Assembly (NCBI RefSeq): GCF_017591425.1
Contig: NW_024465655.1
Location: 1,611,501-1,675,500, forward strand
Direction: 5' to 3'
From: Ochotona curzoniae
Taxonomy: Eukaryota > Chordata > Mammalia > Lagomorpha > Ochotonidae
Length of the DNA stretch: 64,000 nucleotides
Positions 10,996 through 21,651 of the stretch are shown piece by piece (positions within the stretch are counted from its first letter, which is position 1; every line of letters begins with the position of its first letter). Made by a program: the position numbers and the translations under genes. Below the pieces are notes generated by a model. It was not told where the DNA came from and searched no databases. It saw nothing but the letters and a program-made list of their open reading frames with translations.

Positions 10996-12284
10996 TTTGT
11001 TTTGTAACCTTGATTCATTAAATAACAAAATCCTGTGTTGTACATTAAGTCATAGGATTGAATAGACTGAAAAACGTCAGCTCCCCGTCTCCTTCAAGTG
11101 TTCTGATGTTACTGAGGAAGCCGCCTGCAGAGGGCACTAGTGAGTTAGTAACATCTCTGAATTGGCTCGACTCAGTGGAAAAGGAATTCCAGGATGACAG
11201 CTCCCATCCCTTCTAAACAGCAGGAAACTGGGGCTGAGAGGGCTCAGCATCCATAGCATGGGGCAGAACTGAGACAAAGAATTCTGAATAATATTTTACA
11301 ATTTTTTAGAAAGCATCTAAGATGAATAAATATCAAAACACACAGAGGCCTCTGTTTCTGAATCATGTCCCCTCCCCAAATAATATCATCACCACTACAA
11401 AAAAAAAAAAAGACTAGGAAACCAACCCAGAAAACCTACTCTTTAACCTACACTTTATGAAAGGCATGTAATTCCCATGCCACTCAGCCCCAGTGTTATC
11501 AAGTGAGACCCTCCTGGCCTCTCTTACCATTTTGTCATTTCAATAGTTCTCAACTTGTACTGCAGAATGGGATGAAGAAAAGGGGGGGGGTTGTTTTTAT
11601 TTCTCTCTCTCTCTACCAAGTCCATGGATAGTAGTTAAGGACCAACCCGTGCATCGCGTCCACTGTACTCCTTTATTAGGAGCAGGCAAAGAACTGGGCT
11701 GGTAACTGGTTCCCTTGAGGTTGCTGCCTAGTTATTTCGGTCATCTTACAGTCAGATTAGATCCATCATTTTGCAAGTCCGTCTATTCCTTGTAGACAAA
11801 AAAAAAAAAAAAGTTCAACTACTGCGTGTGGCGCCAGGCTTTGTAAAAGAGCGCGTCTGCAGTGTTCTTTTGGGGTTTTGTGCTTGTGGTGGTTGCTGGG
11901 AGAGGGTGGTCCATGGTAGAGGAGTATCGGTTTCGATGGCCAGGAGACAGGTTTCAAGCCTGCCTCCGTTCACACAGCAGGTGCATCTCCTCTGCAAATT
12001 GCTGGGAACTCTGAATGGCACAGGTTTCGTCATAGTATCTGCTCCGCAGCGTGAGGGTTCCATGAGAGCATGGATGTGAATTGCCCAGACCAGTACCTGT
12101 CATGGCACGAGTGAGCATCCCACCTGGACCACGTGTCTTGTTTTCCGAATCAGGACAGGATGAAGAGCAGAACTTCACAGCGTAATGGATTCAAGGTCAT
12201 GATTCCCAAAGCAAGATATTGTCCTTAAACTGCCTCATGGAAAATGGGGGAGAGAAACATTGTGGTGAAAAAGCTTCCCAACAG
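10996..12284. other. Unassigned sequence
   Basis: No gene or confident repeat. 'CAGGAAACTGGGGCTGAGAG' near 11,221 resembles antisense MIR. A(12) tracts occur near 11,400 and 11,800, and a G(9-10) run near 11,581. Confidence 0.45.
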
Positions 12285-12287
12285 TCC

Positions 12288-12555
12288 TTTGGCTTTTTTT
12301 GTTTGTTTTTATTTATTTGTGTGAGAGAGAAAGATGCTTGCAATGAATGGGTCAGGCCTGACTCAAAGCCAAGAACTGTGAACTCAGTCCGGGTCTCCCA
12401 CATGGGTGACAGGAACCACATTAGTTGGGCCGTCACCACTCTGCCAGTGTCTGTGTTCCAGGGAAGCAGCAGCCAGGAGCCAGAGGTGGTCCTCAAGCCA
12501 GGCACTTGGATCTCTCTGTGTACATCCTAATATGCTTCTCAACTGCTAGACCAAA
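12288..12555 (-). repeat. Old CSINE, antisense
   Basis: 'TTTATTTATTTGTGTGAGAG', 'AGTCCGGGTCTCCCACATGG' and 'GCTTCTCAACTGCTAGACCA' follow the antisense order of the older CSINE subfamily. Strong divergence. Confidence 0.7.
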
Positions 12556-12596
12556 TGCTCACTCAGAAAAGCAGGGTTTCTTAAAAAAAAAAAAAT

Positions 12597-12921
12597 GGGG
12601 CTGGGCACAGTAGCCTAGTGGCTAAAGTATGACTTGCACACACCAGATTCCCATAAGGGTATCAGTTCTAATCCCAGCAGCCCTGCTTCCCATCCAGCTC
12701 CCTGCTTGTGGCTTGGGAAAGCAGTCAAGGATAGCCCGGAACATTGGGACCCTTCATCTATGTGGGAGACCTGGAAGAGGCTCCTGGCTTTGGATGGGCT
12801 CAGCTCCAGCCATTGTGGCCGTTTGAGGAGTGAATCAACAGATGGAAGATCTTGCTCTCTGTCTCTCCTCCTTTCTGTATATCTGACTTTCCCCCCGTCC
12901 CCCCAAAAAAATCTTTTAAAA
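12597..12921 (+). repeat. CSINE, full length, sense
   Basis: The head 'GGGGCTGGGCACAGTAGCCT', B box 'CAGTTCTAATCCCAGCAGCC' and end 'GTATATCTGACTTTCC' are followed by a degenerate C-rich then A-rich tail. It abuts the next SINE tail to tail. Confidence 0.92.
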
Positions 12922-13230
12922 AATCAATTTCTTTTTATTTAAAAGGCTAATTTTACAGAGAGAAGAGAGACACAGAGAGGAGAGGTTTTCTATTTACTGG
13001 TTTACTCCCCAAGTGGCCAAAATGGCTGGAGCTGAGCCAAGTGAAACCAAGAGCCAGGAGCTTCTTGCAGGTCTCCCATGTGAGTACAGGGTCCCAAGGC
13101 TTTGGGCCACCCTCTGTTGCTTTCCCAGGCCATAAACAGGAAGCTACATTGAAAGTGGAGCAGCCAGATATAAACTGGCCACCTGGAGGATGGTGGAGGA
13201 TGCCTGCTCCTCCACCACATTGACCCCAGG
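12922..13230 (-). repeat. CSINE, antisense, tail-to-tail with previous copy
   Basis: Begins at 'TTTCTTTTTATTTAAAAGGC', runs through 'TTTACTGGTTTACTCCCCAA' and 'GGTCCCAAGGCTTTGGGCCA', and ends in a head complement near 13,220. More diverged than its neighbour. Confidence 0.85.
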
Positions 13231-14010
13231 AAGTCATTTTCAACCTGTTCTGTCAAGTTTCTTGGTATTCTTCTTCTTCCTTTTCCACAAGCAGTGGTTT
13301 CATTGAGGTGCTGCTAAGTCACCCAGCATCTCCGTGGTAATGCAGGCTCATGCTTAGCTAATATGTGTGGAGACTGTGAGTCAGCTCCCTCTGCATAATC
13401 TATCTAAGGTGCAGAATGAGCATTTCTGCTTCTTTTGAAATCCATTATAGCAGGGAGAATGGGGGAAGTCCCCAAAAGTGTGTTGGTCCAAGCGTAGGCT
13501 CCATAGTTGAGTGACACCTACTCTGTGCAAGGCGCTAGATACGATGACTTCTTGGAAACTGCAGTATGACCTCATGGGGAGAGGAGATAGAGTGATGCAC
13601 CTGCCTACATGAGTGGAGGGACCGAGGTTGGGAGGAAGGATGCTGTTCCCTAGGTCATGCCGTTAGTGAAGTCAGAAGAAGAAGAAGCCGCAGCAGCCTG
13701 CACAGTCACTCCAGAGCCCAGGCCCTTCACTGCTATTGCTTCAACTCTTACACCGCTTCTTGGTGTAGGGGAGAGAAGCAAACCTCCTGCCCTCTGAGAG
13801 TTTGACCATTGAATCTGGGAAACAAACCGTCAGCAGGTAGATTAACAAGAGAAAGTATGTATGAAGTACACGCCCAAGGGCGTCATAGGAAAGAAAAGCA
13901 AGTATCCCCACACCCAGTGATATCGGAACACTTATTCCTTCCTTTTGGTGGAGGCAGAATGTGTAGGGGCAGATAAAGGAGGGAGTGGATGGAATGAACC
14001 TTCGGAGGTT
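13231..14010. other. Unassigned left flank of the minisatellite
   Basis: No exon evident. 'GGTAGATTAACAAGAGAAAG', 'GTATGAAGTACACGCCCAAG' and 'TAGGGGCAGATAAAGGAGGG' look like an old dispersed repeat that continues on the far side of the minisatellite ('GAGTTCTTGACGGAACTCAA' near 14,580). I recall it only vaguely and cannot name it. Confidence 0.4.
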
Positions 14011-14505
14011 CACAGGTGCACAGGGAGCATCCCTCAGAGGCACAGCTGCACAGGGAGCATCCCTCAGAGGCACAGGTGCACAGGGAGCATCCCTCAGAGG
14101 CACAGCTGCACAGGGAGCATCCCTCGGAGGCACAGGTGCACAGGGGAGCATCCCTCAGAGGCACAGGTGCACAGGGGAGCATCCCTTAGAGGCACAGCTG
14201 CACAGGGAGCATCCCACGGAGGCACAGGTGCACAGGGGAGCATCCCTTGGAGTCACAGGTGCACAGGGAGCATCCCTCGGAGGCACAGGTGCACAGGGGA
14301 GCATCCCTCGGTTGCACAGGTGCACAGGTGAGCATCTCAGAGGCATAGGTGCACAGGGGAGCATCCCTTGGAGGCACAGGTGCACAGGGGAGCATCCCTC
14401 GGAGGCACAGGTGCACAGGGAGCATCCCTCGGAGGCACAGGTGCACAGAGGAGCATCCCTCGGAGGCACAGGTGCACAGAGGAGCATCCCTCGGAAGCAC
14501 AGGTG
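14011..14505. repeat. Minisatellite, ~16 copies of a 30/31-bp unit
   Basis: Sixteen near-identical units plus an 8-bp partial unit, each starting CACAGGTGCACAGGG and ending CATCCCTCGGAGG. Lengths are mostly 30 or 31 bp, set by one extra G; one unit is 29 bp. Units 1-4 alternate CACAGGTG and CACAGCTG, giving a 60-bp higher-order period at the left end. Variants (CTTGGAGT, CTCGGTTG, CACAGAGG) are clustered, which suggests growth by unequal exchange or slippage. Because the array lacks stops in several frames it produces long spurious open frames on both strands. Confidence 0.98.
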
Positions 14506-16090
14506 GCACTGGTTGACCTTCAGTCTCCTCCTCCTGCGATATGAGTTTGTCTTCTCTGGCTTATGGATTCCTTACAATTGAGTTCTTGACGGAACTCAAA
14601 TTTTGAGGTGCGTAAGAGAAGTTCAGAGACACCTGTCCCTCCCTACTGCCACGTTTGCGTTTCCCAAAGTGACAGCACTGAGATCCAACGCTGTTTATCT
14701 TGGGGTGGCACTTCCTGAAGCACTCCACTGGTGTTTCTTACTGTGGCAATGCCAGACAACGCAGATAAGAGCAGAAAGGTAAGGAACCGGAGCGGCGATA
14801 TGTTGAGATCCCAAATCGTTTGTCATCTGTGCATGGCTGTTCACGTGACTACCATTGCTAGGTCTTGCAGTTTTAGACCAGTGCAGTTTTACTGCTCCAG
14901 AACGCCCTTATTTGGGAACAGTTCCAAATCACCTTTTGTTCAGGCTAGAAGTCTTTTCTCAAGCTCACTAACTTGCCAATGGAATGCATCAAAGGAAACA
15001 TCTACCACAATGTACGCATACTTAAACTCCGCAAACCCAAAACTATTATATTATGATCTTCAACCAATGCTAACCGAACGTGCCCTGCTCCTGAAAGATA
15101 CATATGGAAAAAAAAATCAGACTTTAAATCTGAAAAAATATTTCCAAGTTTGCCTTGCCTGCTCAGACGCTCAGCAGCAGGCTCCCTGTCACTTGCAAGG
15201 TGGCGGTCAGGAATACAGCCAAACTTCTTACATAGCCTTCATCAGAGAGCCTTCTGCCGGAACAAAGAATCATCCCATGTCAACAAGGGTATCTTGAGGA
15301 TACTTTGGGAGGCAGCGTGAGAACTAGTAATTAGCGATGTGTCCCTTAGCGTAATGAACTTTTCCAAACTTGGAACCATCCTGCCTACATTCTTTCCCGT
15401 TGCTGTTGATTTTTCGCTCCCTAAGAAGCTCCGACTCCATGGGGCACGTCCTCAAGACATCTCTTACAGAGACCTGACTGGAGACTTTCATTTGCCTTTT
15501 TGTCGAAACGGGGTTTTCTTAAAGAAAAGCTCGCCTGCTGGGTTGATGAATTCCTCTGCTTTCTATTTCCTATGTGTTGCTGGAATCCGTGGGTGTGAGA
15601 CCAGGATGTGTCAGAAGATCTTAACTATCTTCGTAATGGGAGGGTTTCTGACATTTTAAAGGTGTTTTTCATGGACAGGAAGAAGGCTTTTCTCCCAGGG
15701 CTAAGCACTAACTCATATGGTAAAACACGATGTGGAATTAAAACAACTTCCAATGAGCACTGGGTGCATTTTACCTTTGTTTCTAGATGCGTTCACCGAT
15801 AAAATTCCCCCTGGAAGCTAGGCTGCGACGTTGGAGGATCCATTGGTGATCCAAAAATAACCACAGTCTCCTTTTTTTTTTTTTTTCCTGACCGTGATAG
15901 GGAAAAGGCAAAACTGAAAAAGAAAACAAAACCCTGCCGTTACTTAACTGTTGAAATATTGCACAATGGCCATCTTCAGGCAAGCCCCACACTTGCATCT
16001 TGGGGATTTAACAAGGTTAAACACCAGCGCTCACTGTGGGCATGGCAGCCGAGGCTGACATTGCTGGAATCATGCCCCGGATGACATCAC
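14506..16090. other. SINE-free block with retained CpGs
   Basis: About 1.6 kb without a CSINE, with CpGs retained at more than the local density ('GGAACCGGAGCGGCGATATG' near 14,786; 'TTTTTCGCTCCC' near 15,410; 'TTTGTCGAAACGGGG' near 15,499). The longest plus-strand open frame (14,731-15,297, 188 codons) is about what chance gives in 64 kb, and its composition shows no domain. The left ~150 bp may belong to the old repeat that flanks the minisatellite. Confidence 0.4.
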
Positions 16091-16120
16091 TGTGTGTGCA
16101 GCCTTTATAGATCACCCCTC

Positions 16121-16162
16121 CTGTGCGCGCGTGTGTGTGTGTGTGTGTGCGTGTGCGTGCAC
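16121..16162. repeat. (TG)n/(CG) microsatellite
   Basis: Alternating purine-pyrimidine run, GCGCGCGTGTGTGTGTGTGT and onward to GTGCGTGTGCGTGC. The CG-containing ends make it a Z-DNA-type tract. Confidence 0.9.
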
Positions 16163-16189
16163 AGGAGGCAGCAGGGGCTGGCACCAGGA

Positions 16190-16705
16190 ACTTCCCGGCA
16201 CCTTCCCAACATTGTCGAGAATGTCACAGATGGCCAACCTCCCAACTTGCCCAGGAGGAATCAAAGAGGGTTTTCCTCTGCCATGTTCAGGACGGACCCG
16301 TGTAGCAGGTCCCGTGGGATCCAGTCTGGCCTCCAAGAGCTGGTGGAAAAATGATTATTTTAAAGTGAGATGTAAAGAAATTTTCCTGAATTCCACTTAT
16401 TGGACTGAAACAGAGCAGAGAATTTCCTAAAATCCACCTGCCAGGGATAAAGAATGCCCATGACCTTGAGCATTCAGAAGCCCAAGGAACCTTCACTACC
16501 TTCCCAGGGAAGCCACAACCCTTTCTTAAGAGTTCCTTCCCTTGTTAAGTTTAGTAAATAGATTTTATCTTGGGTTATTGGGTCAGTTATTCATGCCCAA
16601 GTACCCCCTTTTATTTGCAGAAATAAACCTTTTCTGTTAATCTGCCTACTATCAGTTATTCAGTGGCCCAAACAACCAGACCCACGTTGAAGAGGAAAAG
16701 GTTTT
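16190..16705 (+). mobile_element. LTR-like 3' end (ERV remnant)
   Basis: 'GCAGAAATAAACCTTTTCTG' near 16,618 (a polyadenylation signal in an R-like position), then 'TTAATCTGCCTACTATCAGT', 'TATTCAGTGGCCCAAACAAC' and a purine-rich end 'GAAGAGGAAAAGG' follow the usual R-U5 layout of mammalian endogenous retrovirus LTRs. No internal gag, pol or env sequence is recognisable next to it. The family is not identified. Confidence 0.45.
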
Positions 16706-16872
16706 CTTACCAACAGCTTTGATGAACACAGTGGCATGGTTGGGTCTCTGCTTCAATGTTCCTAGGAAGATACCAGATGTCTGGCCGAGTAAGTCAACTT
16801 GCATCTCCCACCAGTCACATGCAGGCCTCCATGCTCAGGGTCCGGTCAAGTAGGCATGGCGAGGGCTTCTGC

Positions 16873-17165
16873 TTGGGCCCTGGCTCAATGGCTCCTTTAG
16901 TGAATCCTTACCTTGCAAATGCCGGGATCCCACATGGGTGCTGGTTCGTGTCCTGGCTGTTCTACTTCCCATTCAGATTCCTGCTTATCACCTAGAAAAG
17001 CAGCAGAGGACAGCCCTAAGCCTTGGAAGCCTGCACTTGTGTGGGAGATCTGGAAGGAGTTCCTGGCTCTTGGCATCATATTGGCTCAACTTTGGCCATT
17101 GTAGACATTTAGAGTGTGAACCAGAGGATGGAAGATCTTTCTCCCTGTCTCTGTAAAAATAGGTA
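16873..17165 (+). repeat. CSINE, sense
   Basis: 'GGGCCCTGGCTCAATGGCTC', 'TTGCAAATGCCGGGATCCCA', 'GTGGGAGATCTGGAAGGAGT' and 'GAAGATCTTTCTCCCTGTCT' are in sense order. Short eroded tail. Confidence 0.88.
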
Positions 17166-17167
17166 AT

Positions 17168-17505
17168 TTTTTATAGGTTTATTTGTTTATTTATTTTTAT
17201 CGGAAGGTCAGATATACAGAAAGGAGGAGAGACACAAAGGAAGATCTTCCTTCCGATGATTTACTCCCCACACAGCCACAAAGGCCACAGCTACGCCAGT
17301 CCAAAGCCAGGAGCCAGGAATTTCTTCCAGGTCTCCCATGCAGGTGCAGGGTCCCAAGGCTTTGGGCCATCCTTGACTGCTTTCCCAGGCCACAAGCAGG
17401 GAGCTGGATGGGAAGTTGGGCTGCTGGGATTAGAACTGATACCCATATGGGATCCCAGTGTGTACAAGGCAAGGACTTTAGCCACTAGGCTACTGCATTG
17501 GGACT
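17168..17505 (-). repeat. CSINE, full length, antisense
   Basis: Starts in 'TTATAGGTTTATTTGTTTAT', then 'GGAAGGTCAGATATACAGAA', 'GGGATTAGAACTGATACCCA' and head complement 'CTAGGCTACTGCATTGGG'. It lies tail-to-tail with the preceding sense copy and head-on against the pyrimidine tract. Confidence 0.92.
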
Positions 17506-17520
17506 GTTTGTTTTATTTTA

Positions 17521-17766
17521 TCTCTCCTCTCCTCTCTTCTCCTCTCCTCTCCTCTCCTCTCCTCTCCTCTCCTCTCCTCCCCTCTCCTCTCTTCCCCTCC
17601 CCTCCCCTCCCCTCTTACTTTTTTCTTTTCTTTTCTTTTCTTTTCTTTTCTTTTCTTTTCTTTTCTTTTCTTTTCTTCTCTTCTCTTCTCTTCTCTTCTC
17701 TTCTCTTCTCTTCTCTTCTCTTCTCTTCTCTTCTCTTCTCTTCTCTTCTCTTTTCTTTTCTCTTTT
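17521..17766. repeat. 246-bp polypyrimidine tract of pentanucleotide blocks
   Basis: Only one purine (A at 17,617) interrupts 17,521-17,766. Successive blocks are (TCTCC)n, (CCCCT)n, (TTTTC)n, (TTCTC)n and a short (TTTTC)n. The tract adjoins the head side of an antisense CSINE, so it is not derived from that element's A-rich tail. Confidence 0.98.
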
Positions 17767-18692
17767 GTTTCTGATTGTCTTGGCCCTCTGAAGTGAGCAT
17801 TCCCAGCAAAAAACACTGCAGGACCTAGCATTTGGCATATGCTGTGTTGGCTTGGATGCTTTTGTTGTGTAGTGCCCTTCCCTCCCAGGGGCAGCCAGAT
17901 GCCCTGCCTGTCTCTCTCAGTGCCCTGGGAGATTGGTTTCGACCCAGGAGACATGATAACGCTCCAGCTTTCACATGCTCGTGGGAGTGGGGCTGGGGTG
18001 GGCACTTCACGCTGTCAGGTCATACGCAGGGGCAGGCAGCTGCTGGGCTGGGGCGTTGCCATCTATAGCTGACTGGACACAAAGGTGGATATTCTGGGCA
18101 CCCATCTTGTAGGTGGCATCCTGCCAATGGTTGCCGGTTCCTGAAGGGTTCATCTAAGTCTGGATAAAGACTTGGGCCCCAGAGAGCCTTTATCATCTCT
18201 CTGGGGCTGCTTTGCTGGTGATGCAAAGTCTCATCTCAGTGCCACCTGCCTAGGGTCACGGGGAGACTGGAGACAGCAGATTTTTCAAAAAAACATTGAT
18301 CTTGGCAATGACAGTCTTTGTTTTCATTCTTTTTGTCTGTCCTCGGGAATGACTTTGAGTTACAGGGCCGTGACTCTCTACCCTTTAGGAAATTGACTGT
18401 TTGTGCATGGTTAATTCATAGAAAGATGTAGTGGCTTTGGGTCACATTGTTAGAGCTGTATACCTTTGAACATGCTTAATCATTGGTGGCAGTTAACAGA
18501 TAGTTTGATTTGGAAAAACCTTGACATTTAAAGATATTTTTATAGAGAACTCTTGTCCTAAACAAATGTCGTATAACCAATATGGGAAGATCAAACTGGA
18601 AGGACAGCATTAAAGTAAAAAGTAGCATAGAGAACCTAAGGGACTCCATTAACAAAATGACAGAACAAAAATCAAATTTAGAGCAAAAATTT
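17767..18692. other. Unassigned sequence
   Basis: No nameable repeat or exon. Short open frames on both strands only. Confidence 0.5.
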
Positions 18693-18705
18693 AAATCTGT
18701 ATCAC

Positions 18706-19030
18706 AGGGTTGGGCATGGTAGCTAGCGGCTAAAGTCCTTGCCTTGAATGTGCTGGGATTCCATATGGGCACCAGTTCGAATCCCAGCACTCTGCTTCCC
18801 ATCCAGCTCCCTGCTCGTGCGAAAGCAGTTGAGGACGGCCCAAAGCCTTGGGACCCTGCACCCACATGGGAGACCCAGAAGAGGCTCCTGGCTCCTGGCT
18901 TTGGATCAGTTCAGCTGCAGCTATTGTGGTCACTTGGGGAATGAATTATTGGAAGGAAGATCTTCCTTTGTGTCTCTCCTCCTCTCTGTATATCTGGCTT
19001 TCCAATAATAAATAAGTAAATCTTCGAAAA
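18706..19030 (+). repeat. CSINE with imperfect 13-bp duplication, sense
   Basis: Head 'GGGTTGGGCATGGTAGCTAG', B box 'CAGTTCGAATCCCAGCACTC', end 'CTGGCTTTCCAATAATAAAT'. Flanks AAATCTGTATCAC (18,693-18,705) and AAATCTGTGTCAC (19,031-19,043) differ at one base, marking the insertion site. A short internal deletion removes part of 'CTGTGGCCTGGGAAAGC'. Confidence 0.93.
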
Positions 19031-19043
19031 AAATCTGTGTCAC

Positions 19044-20099
19044 CATAAACGCTCTTCTTCCATCTTCTTCCTGCATTTGGTTCTGTTGGAGACTGCTCTC
19101 TGGGGTCTGATAAGAGTTGCTGCAAAACTTGTTCCTTTGAAGGGTAAATGGGGTAGGTTGGAACTCAGAAGGAGGGAAGGTATCCTAAAGTCTTTGTCAG
19201 CTCTAAATTGAGAAACCTCAGGACATAGCAATCTTTCAGCTCTATTTTAGTAGGAAATCATTGCTCTGATATAAAGAAGCAAATTCAAAAGTAATGCAGT
19301 TGGAGAGGCCGGCTGATCTCTTAATATTATTATCGATGACGTCATTCCGTTCCATGAAGAATTCAAAATAACTGTCTTGGCCTTGCTAATCAAATACATC
19401 TCTGTAGAGTGTTTTTTGCGTGGAACATTTTCACGAATAGTTGGAATATTCCCACTTGTGTAGGATTTTGTTTTCCCCTTGTTAGGCGGCTCTGTTGCCT
19501 GCACATTGAGACCAGTGTCTGATGGGTATGGTGAAGCCACGACCAAAGCTGAGCTAAGCATAAAGTGTCGGCAGCACAGGAGTCGAGAAGCCCTAATCCC
19601 GCACCCTGTTCCAGGCTGTGGAGCTCTAGACACAGCATCATAGGAGACAGGGAGGAATAATCATGGATTTTCTTGGGCCTTTCCCAAGTAGTATTAATTC
19701 TCAGAGTAGTATCCAAGTAGTATTAATTCTCAGAGTCAGGGGTCTGCATTTTTTTTTTTTTGTCCTGTTCTGTTTTCTCTTGGCTACCATGAAGATTTTC
19801 AACCATCGGGGAATGGGTAGGAGTGTCCTGTGGCATACAAATTTGGTTATCCTTTGCAGACTTAGTTTATATTAATTCTAAGATTATTATATTGGATTCC
19901 AATAGCTTGCAGTTCTGAGGTCTTCTGCAGATTTTTCAGGCAGCGAGGCTGCTTCTAGCTGGTCCTGGATGCTTCTCCTGAAGGGCAGCTCTGAAATGCA
20001 TCCTGTTCACAGAGAAAGAGTGTTAGGAATGGGGGTTGGGGAGATAACGGAGAAAACTGACCTGGGCCTTCTATGCATTACTCTAGGTAACAATTTCAA
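19044..20099. other. Unassigned sequence with a 29-bp duplication
   Basis: No exon or named repeat. At 19,684-19,736 a 24-bp segment beginning CCAAGTAGTATTAATTC is repeated perfectly 29 bp downstream. Confidence 0.55.
19684..19736. repeat. Tandem duplication, 29-bp period, 1.8 copies
   Basis: Copies at 19,684-19,707 and 19,713-19,736 are identical over 24 bp, separated by AGTAT. A recent local duplication. Confidence 0.95.
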
Positions 20100-20104
20100 A
20101 AAAG

Positions 20105-20360
20105 AATTTCAGATTTTATTTTATTTGAAAGGCAAATTTACACAGAGAAGGAGAGACAAAGAGATCTTCCATCAGGAGCCAGAAGCCTCCACCAAGTCTT
20201 CCAGGTAGATGCAGAGGCCCAGAGACTTGAGCCATCCTCTGCTGCTTTCCCAGTCCGTAAGGGAGAGTAGCTACTGCCACTGGTACCCATATGGGAATGT
20301 TGATTGTAAAAGTGGAGGATTAGTCTGTTGAGCCTATTGAGCCACTGTACCAGCCCCAAC
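20105..20360 (-). repeat. Old CSINE, antisense
   Basis: 'GAAAGGCAAATTTACACAGA', 'AAGTCTTCCAGGTAGATGCA' and 'GAGCCACTGTACCAGCCCC' are in antisense order. Part of the middle is deleted. Confidence 0.8.
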
Positions 20361-20454
20361 AATTTCCAAAAATTTTTTTGTACCAAAATAAACTTTTAAT
20401 TCCATTTCTATGTTTTTTGAAGTATACTTACATGTGCAAAAAGCAAAACTCTTT

Positions 20455-20750
20455 TTAAAATATTTATTATTTGTTTACTTGAAAAGTAGATGAGATCTAT
20501 CTGCTAGTTCACTTGGTAAATGGCCACAACAGCCAAGGCTTTGACTGATCTGATGGCAGGAGCTTCTTCCAAGTCTTCCATCTGGATGCAGGGTCCCAGG
20601 GACTTGGGCCGCCTTCTGATATTTTCCCAGGCACATTAGTAGGGAGCTGGGTTTGAAGTGGAGCATCCAGGACTACAACCAGTGCCCAAATGGGGTGCTA
20701 GTCTCTGCAGGCAGAGACTTAGCCTGATACACCAAGATGCTGAACCCAAA
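20455..20750 (-). repeat. Old CSINE, antisense
   Basis: 'TTTAAAATATTTATTATTTG', 'CTTCCAAGTCTTCCATCTGG', 'GGCACATTAGTAGGGAGCTG' and 'CACCAAGATGCTGAACCC' in antisense order. The 'CACATTAGTAGGGAGC' form marks the older subfamily. Confidence 0.8.
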
Positions 20751-21608
20751 ATATGGCTCAGAATTAGCCAAACTCAGCCATCTTTCTTTACCAATCCCAA
20801 AGTGTTCTCTACTTATCGCAAGTAGCTTGCAGAGCACTTTCAAAACCAGAACACTTGAGAAGGAAAGTATTATCCACTAAACACTTACCTTCTCTATGTT
20901 ACCTTTACACATGCAAATTCTACTGAAAGAAGTACACGTTCTTTAGAAAATGGATGACATTCCTGTAAATGTATTCATGCCCTCACTGTCCATACGTCCT
21001 GGCAGCAATTTCACCTGTCCTAATTCCAATTACTTTAAAATGTTGATGCCAACCAATCTTCATTATTGATTGGATTATTTCATGAGGGGCTTTCACCCAA
21101 TCATTCGTCCTGGCCATTTCAAGTTTCTTATTCACAAACTATATTTGTTTTATTGCAAGGCTCTTTTGAAAACTCTATCAGTGACAAGCCAAAACACTCC
21201 ATCAAAAACGGCACCGCAGAGATACACAGAAAGAGGCTGACAGACACTCTAGGGACAGGCATCTGATAGCACTGTGGGAAGGATTTTGAGATTGTACTTC
21301 AAGACTGAGCGAAGATTTCCAGATTGCAAGTGGAAAAACCAAAGGGTTCATAAAACTGCAACCCATGGCCAAGCAGAGCAGGAATCACTCAGGTGAGACT
21401 TGATGAACCAAAGAATGATTACGTACTTCACTTTTGTTTGTTCGTAACCTTGGCGATTCTTCATTTCAATGGCCTGACTTAAGTTAACTTTCCAATTTTT
21501 AGCTATGTATAATCCACAGCAATTTAGGTTGAACCTTGTAAGTAAAAAAAATGAAATATCAGTTTTCCCTTACCTGACCTTGCCCCCTGAATTCAGAAAC
21601 TCTCACTG
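20751..21608. other. Unassigned sequence
   Basis: AT-rich, no recognised repeat, exon or RNA gene. Confidence 0.5.
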
Positions 21609-21619
21609 AAGAGTCTTAG

Positions 21620-21623
<4 letters not shown>

Positions 21624-21651
<28 letters not shown>

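Noticed and set aside
13741..14581. Long open frames on both strands with repetitive peptides over the 14-kb array
   Set aside because: They follow from a stop-free tandem repeat whose 30/31-bp units shift frame. There are no start context, splice signals or non-repetitive domain.
14731..15297. 188-codon plus-strand frame as a gene
   Set aside because: About the length expected for the longest chance frame in 64 kb; no domain or exon structure visible.
17490..18005. Open frames rich in Glu/Lys/Arg or Ser/Leu/Phe over the pyrimidine tract
   Set aside because: Translation of a simple repeat; composition only.
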